Shown here: piece by piece, positions 26,799-35,025 of the stretch
How positions within the stretch are numbered: the first letter of the stretch is position 1
Layout of the letters: each line of letters opens with the position of its first letter
DNA from: Methylococcaceae bacterium UBA7658
Lineage (GTDB): Bacteria > Pseudomonadota > Gammaproteobacteria > Methylococcales > Methylomonadaceae
Length of the DNA stretch: 64,000 bases
Assembly (NCBI GenBank): GCA_002483425.1
Contig: DLHW01000071.1
Location: forward strand, 25,769-89,768
Reading direction: 5' to 3'
The notes under the pieces: generated by a model
The model's database searches: none
What the model was told of the DNA's origin: nothing
The model's input: only the letters and a program-made list of their open reading frames with translations
Position numbers and translations under genes: made by a program

Positions 26799-27184
26799 TA
26801 AAGGAACATCCCTACGCCGATTGTCAACGCTAACGCCCAAAGCATTTCGAACAACGCGTATAGGGTCAATTTATCGTATTCGAACCCTTCGCCGATATCC
26901 CAGTATAAATGGCGAACGCCGTGGCATAAATGAAAAAAAAGTGCGTAAATAAAACCCCAATAGATTGCTTTAACCAACCAGAAGTGGGCGATATTTTGCA
27001 TGGCGGCATAACTGACAGCGCCTTTCGATAGCGAATAAAACAGGGCGGCAACCAAGATTAAACCGGCTGAAAGTAAAACGCCGGTAATGCGGTGAGTAAT
27101 GGAAATAAGGCCGGTAAGCGGCAGTTTGTAGATTTGGAGATGGGGCGATGTGGGTCTGGAATGCTTACTGGTCATAGGTTCCAC
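26798..27184 (-). CDS. sdhC: Succinate dehydrogenase cytochrome b556 subunit
   Basis: The 128-residue anchor begins with RPTSPHLQIYKLPLTGLISITHRITGVL, the diagnostic SdhC N-terminus (SP-L-IY, S-HRITG). Three helices follow, and HLCHGVRHLYWDIG carries the haem histidine. First gene of sdhCDAB. Its leader holds a sequence (27182-27199) nearly identical to one at the aceE promoter. The ATG follows GGAACCT. Confidence 0.95.
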   Translation of the reverse strand: MEPMTSKHSRPTSPHLQIYKLPLTGLISITHRITGVLLSAGLILVAALFYSLSKGAVSYAAMQNIAHFWLVKAIYWGFIYALFFHLCHGVRHLYWDIGEGFEYDKLTLYALFEMLWALALTIGVGMFL

Positions 27185-27199
27185 AAATTTGAATTAGAC
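27182..27199. promoter_or_regulatory. Sequence shared with the aceE promoter, in sdhC leader
   Basis: CACAAATTTGAAT-T-AGAC lies at the 5' end of sdhC and matches 29182-29199 (CACAAATTTGAAT-C-AGAC) at 17 of 18 positions. The aceE copy is part of an inverted repeat. A shared operator is possible; chance similarity is not excluded. Confidence 0.35.
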
Positions 27200-27525
27200 G
27201 GCGGATACTTCATTCCTGATTTAACAAGTAACGGCGTTTTTTGGCCCTTTTCGTCGCTTAGTATTTGATTAATATAAAGGTAAAGGCTGAGACCAAGCCA
27301 CATACCGACATCCTTTTTCATTTCAAGTACCAACATGCGCATTTTTAAGATTAAAGCCTAAAGCTTGATAACTTGAATTAAACAAACTATTTCTTTTCAA
27401 ATGTGAGTATAACAACTAATACAATTTTTGAACAATCCAGTCTTTAGGAACTAATGAGTTTATTGATAGCAGCGACTAAGCCAATAATTTCTTATAAAGA
27501 AACTATAAATCAATAATAGGCATTA

Positions 27526-27554
27526 TTGTTAACATAATATCATCTAACTATAAT
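27526..27554 (+). promoter_or_regulatory. Near-consensus sigma70 promoter
   Basis: TTGTTA at 27526-27531 and a perfect TATAAT at 27549-27554 are separated by 17 bp. Predicted transcription starts near 27561 on the plus strand, where no annotated gene follows. Confidence 0.6.
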
Positions 27555-27560
27555 AACCTC

Positions 27561-27820
27561 ACGTTGTTTTTATTTTGTTTTTACCTCCTAAAGCAATCAC
27601 TTAATATAAACGATTTTAAGGAAATTTTTAAAAGCATAGCAGCCTTGTTAAGGCAAGTTGTTTTAGATTTCCAGGTGTTGTTGTGTTTCCAATCCCATTT
27701 CAGGAATCACAAGGTTTGGCAACATAAGTCCGTCCAATTTGTACCCCTCAAGCATGTAATCCTCCTGATGTTTGATCTGCCCCTCCCGGCGCTATTTTAG
27801 CCTTAGCCGGGAGTTTTTTA
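27561..27820 (+). ncRNA. Candidate small RNA of about 260 nt
   Basis: The stretch is bounded by a good sigma70 promoter and a clear intrinsic terminator but contains no credible gene. The frame running through it starts at TTG 27564 with no ribosome site, and its composition is unlike protein. Two CCTCCT words (27584-27589 and 27761-27766) are complementary to Shine-Dalgarno sequences. Such motifs are seen in loops of anti-SD type sRNAs. It lies between sdhC (diverging) and the propeller gene (converging). No known RNA family is recognised. Confidence 0.45.
27784..27820 (+). terminator. Rho-independent terminator of candidate sRNA
   Basis: CTCCCGGC (27784-27791) pairs with GCCGGGAG (27807-27814) and six T residues follow. 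In the plus orientation there is no upstream protein gene, which points to a non-coding transcript. The reverse orientation lacks a T-run after the stem but could still end the propeller gene. Confidence 0.8.
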
Positions 27821-27886
27821 ACGGCTGATTGATATTCTTGCTTAAATTAACCGGCAAAGCACTGGATTTAATTGATTTCGGTTAGT

Positions 27887-28477
27887 CTAAGTCGAAAAGA
27901 TATCGGTCTTATCATTCGTATCCTGGCGCACTAAATTTGATGCAAAGGAAGCAAAGGCTACAAAGCGGCCATCGGAACTGATATCGACTGAATGGCTATA
28001 TCGATCAGCTTGCTTACCGTCCGGGGCAACGCTAATCCGGGTAGTTTGCCGGGTTAGGCGGTCGTACAGAAAAACATCGGTTTCTTTATTGGTATCCCCA
28101 GCCCCTGGCGCTAGGTTAGAAGCAAGGGAAAGGTAAGTAATAAAACGGCCGTCGGCAGAAATTTTTGAATAATAGCTGTGGCCGTCACCCTGCTCCCCGT
28201 CCGCACCAACACTGACTCTGGAAGTTTTTTTAGTTAACCGGTCATGCAAAAATATGTCGGCAGAATTGTTTGTATCGTTTAACACCAAGTTTGTGGCATA
28301 GGAAGTAAGCGTTACAAACCTCGTATTGGCGCTCATCGATGTGCCGTAGGAATAATCGTTCGGATCTCCGCCGGTCGAACTGACGGTTATTTTGGTTAAC
28401 TCGTACGCATTAACGGTGTTTGACAAAACACCGTCTAATAAAAAAATGTAAATCATTAATAAAATTACTTTTTTCAT
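27887..28477 (-). CDS. Truncated PD40/TolB-like beta-propeller protein, secreted
   Basis: The 196-residue product has a Sec signal (KKVILLMIYIFLLDGVL, cleavage near VNA). Three successive propeller blades follow the pattern SADGRFVTFxSxASNLVxxDTNxxxDIFLHDRLT. The third blade stops abruptly at NDKTDIFST, where the other blades continue with a DRLT strand. A complete propeller needs six to seven blades, so this is a stub, or an ancestor of a duplicated gene. ATG 28477 follows GGAGATTAATAT. It converges on the sRNA terminator. Function unknown. Confidence 0.7.
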   Translation of the reverse strand: MKKVILLMIYIFLLDGVLSNTVNAYELTKITVSSTGGDPNDYSYGTSMSANTRFVTLTSYATNLVLNDTNNSADIFLHDRLTKKTSRVSVGADGEQGDGHSYYSKISADGRFITYLSLASNLAPGAGDTNKETDVFLYDRLTRQTTRISVAPDGKQADRYSHSVDISSDGRFVAFASFASNLVRQDTNDKTDIFST

Positions 28478-28693
28478 ATTAATCTCCGCAAAGTTATATC
28501 ACCGGAAAGCGCTAGCTTTACGGCTGCTAAAACCCCCAGTAAGGGTCATTCTTACCTAACCGCCCCATTATTACGGGGATCATCATCTTCCAATGGTTTT
28601 TTTTATTTGGCGAGTGCTCCTGCTTTAGCCTTTAAAATCCTGCCGTCGAAACCCAGCCCCATCCCCATTGCTTTGCGCCTTGCAGGTATTCCA

Positions 28694-28813
28694 CTATCTA
28701 ACCAGATCTGTTGGCAGGCCCGTCAAGACGGTTGCGTAAACTGAACAACCGAAGAATAAGCCTAACGTAAAAAGAATAGCGCCAACTAATTGACTGTTTT
28801 GAAGATTGAACAT
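28694..28813 (-). CDS. 39-residue single-helix membrane peptide
   Basis: The frame starts at ATG 28813 with AGGAGA 6 bp upstream and ends at TAG 28694. It begins MFNLQNSQLVG and has one strong hydrophobic helix (AILFTLGLFFGCSVYATVL) before a short tail (TGLPTDLVR). The good ribosome site and clean helix support translation. It could also be the signal-like start of a decayed lipoprotein or exported protein, since GC occurs in the hydrophobic core. No family recognised. Confidence 0.5.
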   Translation of the reverse strand: MFNLQNSQLVGAILFTLGLFFGCSVYATVLTGLPTDLVR

Positions 28814-29148
28814 GCCGTCTCCTAAGGCGAAGCATCAAAGAATGTTAAACAACATAACCGCAACGAAATTCTGTTTTAAAAAACGTGTGATTTAGCTGTA
28901 AAACGAGCGCAAAGCGTAAAAAAATGGCAGAAAACTAAACTTGCGTATTGAAGCCTACAACTAATCCTTAATAATGAATACAAATGAAATTTTCCTTTCT
29001 TGCCAAAAACTGCTTCCCCGCGGCTATCACACTCTGACTTTTTTAGATATGCGGTCATTTCATCGCATTTACGGCAAGTTTACATACTATCTGGCCCGAA
29101 TATAAGCGGCAAATTAAGCTAGTGCGCTCAAACTAAAGGTACCGTTCG
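28814..29148. other. Intergenic region between small membrane peptide and aceE
   Basis: AT-rich, with no supported gene. A CCCC-ATTATTA-CGGGG hairpin lies further left (28562-28578) and could end the minus-strand small ORF transcript. A reverse-strand 60-codon frame at 28876-29058 has no family resemblance. Confidence 0.4.
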
Positions 29149-29162
29149 CAACAAACTTATAG

Positions 29163-29190
29163 AAATTTGTATATAATGTCGCACAAATTT
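29163..29190 (+). promoter_or_regulatory. aceE promoter -10 inside an inverted repeat (putative operator)
   Basis: TATAAT at 29172-29177 is flanked by AAATTTGT (29163-29170) and ACAAATTT (29183-29190), a perfect 8-bp inverted repeat centred on the -10 box. A repressor dimer bound here would block polymerase. The sequence does not match the E. coli PdhR site. The leader to aceE is then about 140 bp. The -35 region is weak, which would suit activator control. Confidence 0.5.
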
Positions 29191-29320
29191 GAATCAGACA
29201 TAAGATTGACAGCGATTGAGCTTTTTACCGCACTTTTGGTCTTTATTATTTTAAAGAACATCCCTTCTGCATCATTATCAAAATAATTAATAAAATGAAT
29301 GCCTTGCTACAGGAAAATAA

Positions 29321-31999
29321 ATGAACAATAGTTTTTTATCGGAAATTACGGGCCAGGAAGACATTGACCCGGCGGAAACACAGGAATGGATTGATGCTCT
29401 GCAATCCGTGTTGGAACTTGAAGGTAGCGAACGGGCGCATTTTCTGATTGAACGGCTGGTCGCGGTGACCCGGCACCACGGTTTCGATATTCCTTTTAGC
29501 GCGAATACCGCTTACGTCAATACTATCCCGGTTGCACAACAAGCCCAGTATTCCGGCGACTTTGCTATCGAGCGCAAAATTTTAGCGTATGTCCGCTGGA
29601 ACGCTATGATGATGGTATTGCGGGCAAATAAAAACACCAATGTCGGCGGACACATCGCCAGTTTCGCCTCGGCGGCTACCTTATACGACGTAGGTTATAA
29701 CTATTTTTGGCGGGCAGCGTCGGAAAAGTTTGCCGGCGATTTAGTCTTTACCCAAGGTCATTCGGCGCCTGGCGATTATTCAAGGGCATTTTTGCTAGGC
29801 CGCTTAACCGAAGAACAGTTGAACAATTTCCGGCAAGAAGTCGGCGGTAACGGTTTATGTTCTTATCCGCATCCGTGGCTGATGCGCGAATTTTGGCAAT
29901 TTCCGACCGTATCGATGGGACTCGGCCCGATCATGGCGATTTACCAGGCCCGTTTCATGCGCTACATGGAAGGTCGGGGCTTAGCGGACAATTCAGACCG
30001 CAAAGTCTGGGCTTTCCTGGGCGACGGGGAAACCGACGAGCCGGAATCGCTTGGCGCCATCGGCATGGCCGGACGGGAAAAACTGGATAACTTGATCTTC
30101 GTCATCAACTGCAACCTGCAACGTTTAGACGGCCCGGTACGTGGCAACGGTAAAATCATTCAAGAACTGGAAAGCGAATTCCGCGGCGCTGGCTGGAATG
30201 TTATTAAAGTCATTTGGGGACAGCGTTGGGATGCTTTATTGGCGCGCGATAAAGACGGTTTGTTAATGGCCCGGATGCTCAATTGCGTGGATGGGGACTT
30301 CCAAGTCTTTAAGTCCAAAGACGGCGCTTATGTCCGCGAACACTTTTTTAATACACCGGAATTGAAGGCTATGGTGGCCGACTGGTCGGACCGCGACATT
30401 TGGGAACTTAACCGCGGCGGACATGATTCGGCGAAAGTTTATGCGGCTTTCCATGCAGCGGTTAATCACAAAGGTCAGCCGACGGTTATCTTAGCTAAAA
30501 CCATTAAAGGTTACGGCATGGGATCCTCCGGAGAGGCGCAATATACTTCGCACCAGCAAAAGAAAATGAGCGAAGATTCGTTGCGCCATTTCCGCGACCG
30601 TTATGAACTACCGGTCAGCGACGCCGAAATCCAGAAGCTGCCTTATCTTACCTTTGCTGAAGATTCTAAAGAACTGAATTACATGCGTCAAAAGCGTTCT
30701 GCGTTAGGCGGTAATTTACCGGCTAGACGGACCCAATCTTACGCTTTGGACATACCGCCCTTAGCGGATTTTAAACCCTTGCTCGAGGCGAGCGGCGAAG
30801 GCCGGGAGATTTCGACCACCATGGCGTTCGTGCGGTTACTCAATATCCTGGCCAAGGACAACAATGTCGGCCGCCGCGTCGTGCCTATCGTGCCCGACGA
30901 GTCGAGAACTTTCGGCATGGAAGGTATGTTCAAACAATTAGGAATCTGGTCGCAAGTCGGCCAGTTATATACCCCGCAAGACGCCGGTCAATTGATGTCG
31001 TATAAGGAAGACAAAAACGGCCAAGTCATTCAAGAAGGCATCAACGAAGCGGGCGGTTTATGCGACTGGATCGCTGCGGGCACGGCTTATTCCACCAGTA
31101 ACGTACCGATGATTCCTTTTTTTATTTACTATTCCATGTTCGGTTTCCAGCGTGTGGGGGATTTGATTTGGGCGGCCGCCGATCAACGCACCCGCGGCTT
31201 TTTGATGGGCGGCACGGCTGGACGAACCACGTTAAACGGCGAAGGTTTGCAACACGAAGACGGTCATAGCCATATAATGTCCGCCACCGTTCCGAATTGT
31301 ATCTCTTACGATCCGACGTTCGCTTACGAATTGGCTGTTATTATCCATGACGGTATGCGCAGAATGTATGTGGAGCAAGAAGATGTCTTCTACTACATCA
31401 CCGTCATGAATGAAAACTACGGCCATCCTGCGATACCAGACGGCGCCGAAAGCGGCATATTAAAAGGGATGTATTGCTTTCGTAAAAGCGCGGCTAAATC
31501 GAAATTAAAAGTGCAATTATTAGGAGCTGGGGTTATTTTCCGGGAGGTTGAGTTCGCCGCCGTCCTGCTCAGTAACGATTGGGGCGTAGAATCGGACTTG
31601 TGGAGTTGTCCGAGCTTTACCGAACTTGCGCGTGAAGGCCAACTGTGCGAACGCTGGAATCGCTTACATCCCACCGAAACTCCGAAAATCCCGTATGTCA
31701 ATCAATGCTTGGATAAAGCAGAAGGACCCGTTATTGCCGCTAGCGATTATACCCGCGCCTTCGCCGATCAAATCCGGGCTTACATAAAAGCGCCCTACAC
31801 AGTGTTAGGCGCTGACGGTTTCGGACGTTCGGATACGCGTGAAAACTTACGTCTTTTCTTTGAGGTGGACCGGTATCACGTAACTGTAGCGGCGCTGAAA
31901 AGCTTGGCTGATATAGGTAAAATAGATCACGCCCAAGTCGCGAAAGCCCTTAAAAAATACGCTATCAACACCGAGGCGAGCGCGCCTTGGTTAATATAA
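29321..31999 (+). CDS. aceE: Pyruvate dehydrogenase E1 component (homodimeric)
   Basis: E1 decarboxylates pyruvate with thiamine diphosphate and passes the acetyl group to E2 lipoyl. The 892-residue length and AceE-type sequence match the homodimeric E1 class. Landmarks: GHIASFASAATLYDVGYNYFWR, a ThDP motif FLGDGETDEPESLGAI followed by NCNLQRLDGPVRGN, IKGYGMGSSGEAQ, GLCDWIAAGTAYSTSNVPMIPFFIYYSMFGFQR, and LNGEGLQHEDGHSH. AGGAAA precedes the ATG. First gene of aceE-aceF-lpd. Confidence 0.97.
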   Translation: MNNSFLSEITGQEDIDPAETQEWIDALQSVLELEGSERAHFLIERLVAVTRHHGFDIPFSANTAYVNTIPVAQQAQYSGDFAIERKILAYVRWNAMMMVLRANKNTNVGGHIASFASAATLYDVGYNYFWRAASEKFAGDLVFTQGHSAPGDYSRAFLLGRLTEEQLNNFRQEVGGNGLCSYPHPWLMREFWQFPTVSMGLGPIMAIYQARFMRYMEGRGLADNSDRKVWAFLGDGETDEPESLGAIGMAGREKLDNLIFVINCNLQRLDGPVRGNGKIIQELESEFRGAGWNVIKVIWGQRWDALLARDKDGLLMARMLNCVDGDFQVFKSKDGAYVREHFFNTPELKAMVADWSDRDIWELNRGGHDSAKVYAAFHAAVNHKGQPTVILAKTIKGYGMGSSGEAQYTSHQQKKMSEDSLRHFRDRYELPVSDAEIQKLPYLTFAEDSKELNYMRQKRSALGGNLPARRTQSYALDIPPLADFKPLLEASGEGREISTTMAFVRLLNILAKDNNVGRRVVPIVPDESRTFGMEGMFKQLGIWSQVGQLYTPQDAGQLMSYKEDKNGQVIQEGINEAGGLCDWIAAGTAYSTSNVPMIPFFIYYSMFGFQRVGDLIWAAADQRTRGFLMGGTAGRTTLNGEGLQHEDGHSHIMSATVPNCISYDPTFAYELAVIIHDGMRRMYVEQEDVFYYITVMNENYGHPAIPDGAESGILKGMYCFRKSAAKSKLKVQLLGAGVIFREVEFAAVLLSNDWGVESDLWSCPSFTELAREGQLCERWNRLHPTETPKIPYVNQCLDKAEGPVIAASDYTRAFADQIRAYIKAPYTVLGADGFGRSDTRENLRLFFEVDRYHVTVAALKSLADIGKIDHAQVAKALKKYAINTEASAPWLI

Positions 32000-32015
32000 G
32001 GTTAGGAAGAGATTC

Positions 32016-33326
32016 ATGTCCGAAGTCATTGAAATTAAAGTTCCCGATGTTGGCGGCGTCGCTAGCGTCGATGTTGTGGAAGTGCTGGTAAAAGCCGGCG
32101 ACGTTATCGTAGAAGATCAGCCTATCGTCACACTGGAAACCGACAAAGCCAGCATGGAGCTTCCGGCAAGCACTGGCGGCACTGTCCAGCAAATCCACAT
32201 CAAGCCGGGCGATAAGGTTTCAGAAGGCTCGTTAGTTGCGACCTTATTGGTAAATGGAGCGGCGGCGACGGTAAAAGCCGAGGTATCGAAACCGAAACAG
32301 GTTGAAGCAACAGCAAGCGTTAAACGCGCCGAACTCCCCCTAACGCCACCCGTTATTTCTCCGCCCCAACCCGCAAAGTCACTTACCACGCCCGCAGCAA
32401 CAACCGTAGCTCTCACCGGTACGGTCTCTGCTCATGCCTCACCTTCAGTCCGTTTGTTTGCCCGCGAACTTGGCGTTGACATTACCTTAGTAGGAGTGGG
32501 TTCGGGTACGAAAGGACGCATACTGAAAGAAGACGTTAAAGGCTTTGTCAAGAAAGCCTTAACCGAGGGCGCGGCTCACCAAGGTCAAGCAGGTATTCCA
32601 GCCATTCCGGTCATCGATTTCTCTCAATTCGGCGCAACCGAAATTCAAAAACTGAGCAAAATAAAACGGTTAACCGGCCAGAATTTAAGCCGAGTTTGGC
32701 TCAATCTGCCGATGGTGACTTACCATGAAGAAGCGGACATTACCGACATGGAAGCTTTTCGCGTAGCGTTAAATACCGAAAAAGGTAAAGATGAAGTCAA
32801 AATTACCGGTTTAATGTTTATTATCAAAGCGTTAGTTGCCGCGCTCAAACAATTCCCCAGTTTCAATGCTGCATTATCGCCCGACGGCGAAAGCTTAATT
32901 CTAAAAAAATACACGAACATCGGAATTGCGGTCGATACGCCTAACGGCCTAGTCGTTCCTGTTTTGAGGGACGCCGATAAAAAAAGCATCAATCAGCTAG
33001 CGCTGGAACTTGCCGATAAAAGCGAAAAAGCCCGTCAAGGCAAACTAATGCCGGGCGATATGCAAGGCGGTTGCATGACCATCTCCAGCCTAGGCGGTAT
33101 CGGCGGCACAGCATTTACTCCGATTGTTAACGCGCCTGAAGTCGCCATCTTAGGCGTCACCCGCGCAACAATGCAACCGGTTTGGAACGGTAAGGAATTT
33201 ACGCCGCGACTGATGTTGCCCCTGGATTTAACTTACGATCACAGGGTAATCGACGGTGCGGAGGGCGCGAGGTTTATGGCGTCCATCAAACAAAATTTAA
33301 CCGATATCAGACGTTTGTTACTGTAA
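32016..33326 (+). CDS. aceF: Dihydrolipoyllysine acetyltransferase E2
   Basis: The 436-residue E2 carries a single lipoyl domain (1-80, lipoyl lysine 44 in ETDKASMEL). A Pro/Ala/Thr-rich linker (about 85-140) follows. The peripheral subunit binding domain begins ASPSVRLFARELGVDI (about 145-185). The catalytic domain ends with LDLTYDHRVIDGAEGARF (catalytic histidine near 409). E. coli AceF has three lipoyl domains; one is common in other groups. It starts 16 bp after aceE with GGTTAGGAAGAG as ribosome site. Confidence 0.96.
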   Translation: MSEVIEIKVPDVGGVASVDVVEVLVKAGDVIVEDQPIVTLETDKASMELPASTGGTVQQIHIKPGDKVSEGSLVATLLVNGAAATVKAEVSKPKQVEATASVKRAELPLTPPVISPPQPAKSLTTPAATTVALTGTVSAHASPSVRLFARELGVDITLVGVGSGTKGRILKEDVKGFVKKALTEGAAHQGQAGIPAIPVIDFSQFGATEIQKLSKIKRLTGQNLSRVWLNLPMVTYHEEADITDMEAFRVALNTEKGKDEVKITGLMFIIKALVAALKQFPSFNAALSPDGESLILKKYTNIGIAVDTPNGLVVPVLRDADKKSINQLALELADKSEKARQGKLMPGDMQGGCMTISSLGGIGGTAFTPIVNAPEVAILGVTRATMQPVWNGKEFTPRLMLPLDLTYDHRVIDGAEGARFMASIKQNLTDIRRLLL

Positions 33327-33345
33327 ATAAGGAGAACAATCTATC

Positions 33346-34773
33346 ATGGCTAACAGCGCTAACAGTAACGAACTCACTGCTGAAGTCGTCGTATTGGGCG
33401 GCGGCCCAGGCGGTTACACCGCTGCCTTTCGCGCAGCCGATTTGGGCAAAAAAGTTATCTTAATCGAACGCTACCCGGTTTTGGGCGGCGTTTGTTTGAA
33501 TGTCGGTTGTATTCCATCAAAAGCCTTGCTGCACATGGCTCATGTCTTGCACGAGGCGGAAGAATTCGAAAATTTAGGGATTAACTTCGGCAAACCTAGT
33601 ATCGATCTCGACAAAGTCCGCGCTTGGAAAGCGAGCGTGACCAAAACGCTGAACGAAGGTTTGGCAGGGTTGGTCAAGCAACGCAAAATTACACTGATTA
33701 ACGGTGACGGTAAATTTACTTCGGCGAATACCATCGTTGTCGAGTCCGCGCAGGGCGCGACTACGGTTAACTTTGAGCAAGCCATCATTGCCGTCGGCTC
33801 ACACCCGACCAAAATCCCCTCTTTTCCGTATGACGATCCGCGTTTGATGGATTCCACCGATGCGCTTGAATTAAACCAAATCCCTAACAAGCTGCTTATC
33901 GTCGGCGGCGGTATTATCGGCCTGGAGATGGCGACGGTTTATCATGCTTTGGGTTCAGAAATCAGCGTTGTGGAGCTCATGGACCAGATCATTCCAGGCT
34001 GCGATAAGGACTTGATTAGGCCGCTGCATAACCGTATCAAAAAACAATACAAAAATATTTGGCTGGAAACCAAGGTTACATCGATAAAACCAGAAAAAGC
34101 TGGCTTAACCGTAACCTTTGAAGGTAAGGACGTTCCGCAATCCGTAACCTTCGACGCCGTGCTGGTTGCAGTCGGAAGACAACCCAACGGTAAAAACATC
34201 GCCGCTGAATTAGCCGGAATCAATGTCGATGAGCGCGGTTTCATTGCCGTCGACAAACAGCAACGCACCAATGTCAATCATATCTTTGCCATTGGCGATG
34301 TCGTCGGCAACCCAATGCTAGCGCACAAAGCGGTGCATGAAGGCAAAGTGGCGGCGGAAGTGGCGGCTGGTCACAAAGCCGCGTTCGACGCTCTGACCAT
34401 TCCGTCCGTCGCCTACACCGATCCTGAAATTGCATGGATGGGTTTAACCGAAAATCAAGCCAAACAGCAAGGCATTGAGTACGATAAAGCCGCGTTTCCC
34501 TGGGCGGCCAGCGGGCGCTCGCTCAGTATCGGTAGAAAAGAAGGCGTTACTAAGATTATCACTGACAAAGCCACGGGGCGCATCCTCGGCGCAGGTATCG
34601 CCGGCACCAATGCCGGCGAACTCATTGCCGAGGCGGTACTGGCGTTAGAGATGGGTTCCGACGCCGATGATATCGCTTTAACGATCCATCCTCACCCAAC
34701 GTTGTCGGAAACTTTAGGATTTGCGGCTGAAATGATAAACGGAACCATTACCGATATTTATATGAAACGCTAG
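33346..34773 (+). CDS. lpd: Dihydrolipoamide dehydrogenase E3
   Basis: The 475-residue flavoprotein reoxidises dihydrolipoamide with NAD. It has the FAD motif VVLGGGPGGYTAAFRAADLGKKV with the redox disulphide in GGVCLNVGCIPSK. The NAD motif is LLIVGGGIIGLEMATV, and a second FAD segment is IFAIGDVVGNPMLAHKA. The C-terminal HPHPTLSETLGFA holds the active-site histidine and glutamate. AAGGAG lies 9 bp before the ATG, and it directly follows aceF. It may also serve 2-oxoglutarate dehydrogenase. A GCGCGTA/TACGCGC hairpin lies about 70 bp past the stop. Confidence 0.97.
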   Translation: MANSANSNELTAEVVVLGGGPGGYTAAFRAADLGKKVILIERYPVLGGVCLNVGCIPSKALLHMAHVLHEAEEFENLGINFGKPSIDLDKVRAWKASVTKTLNEGLAGLVKQRKITLINGDGKFTSANTIVVESAQGATTVNFEQAIIAVGSHPTKIPSFPYDDPRLMDSTDALELNQIPNKLLIVGGGIIGLEMATVYHALGSEISVVELMDQIIPGCDKDLIRPLHNRIKKQYKNIWLETKVTSIKPEKAGLTVTFEGKDVPQSVTFDAVLVAVGRQPNGKNIAAELAGINVDERGFIAVDKQQRTNVNHIFAIGDVVGNPMLAHKAVHEGKVAAEVAAGHKAAFDALTIPSVAYTDPEIAWMGLTENQAKQQGIEYDKAAFPWAASGRSLSIGRKEGVTKIITDKATGRILGAGIAGTNAGELIAEAVLALEMGSDADDIALTIHPHPTLSETLGFAAEMINGTITDIYMKR

Positions 34774-35025
34774 TTTAACAAGCGCATTTCTATAAATTTC
34801 TCAATTATTTGCTATTGTTGATTTTAGTTTTTGATGTTTGAATTGCGCGTATCTCTACAAAAGTACGCGCAGATGCAAGTTTAACGGATCAAATACGTCC
34901 TAAGGCCGGTCAAGAATATATTCATCCTCTTACTGAGTTACAGTTTGTAGCGAGGGTGTTTTGATTTTTGCAGATTTTTCAGTAACCCAACTTTTTAATA
35001 TAAGCGAAAGCTACCGAGTAAACCG

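Noticed and set aside
27564..27800. 78-codon plus-strand frame in the sRNA candidate
   Set aside because: TTG start with no ribosome site and an amino acid pattern unlike protein. The promoter and terminator fit an RNA better.
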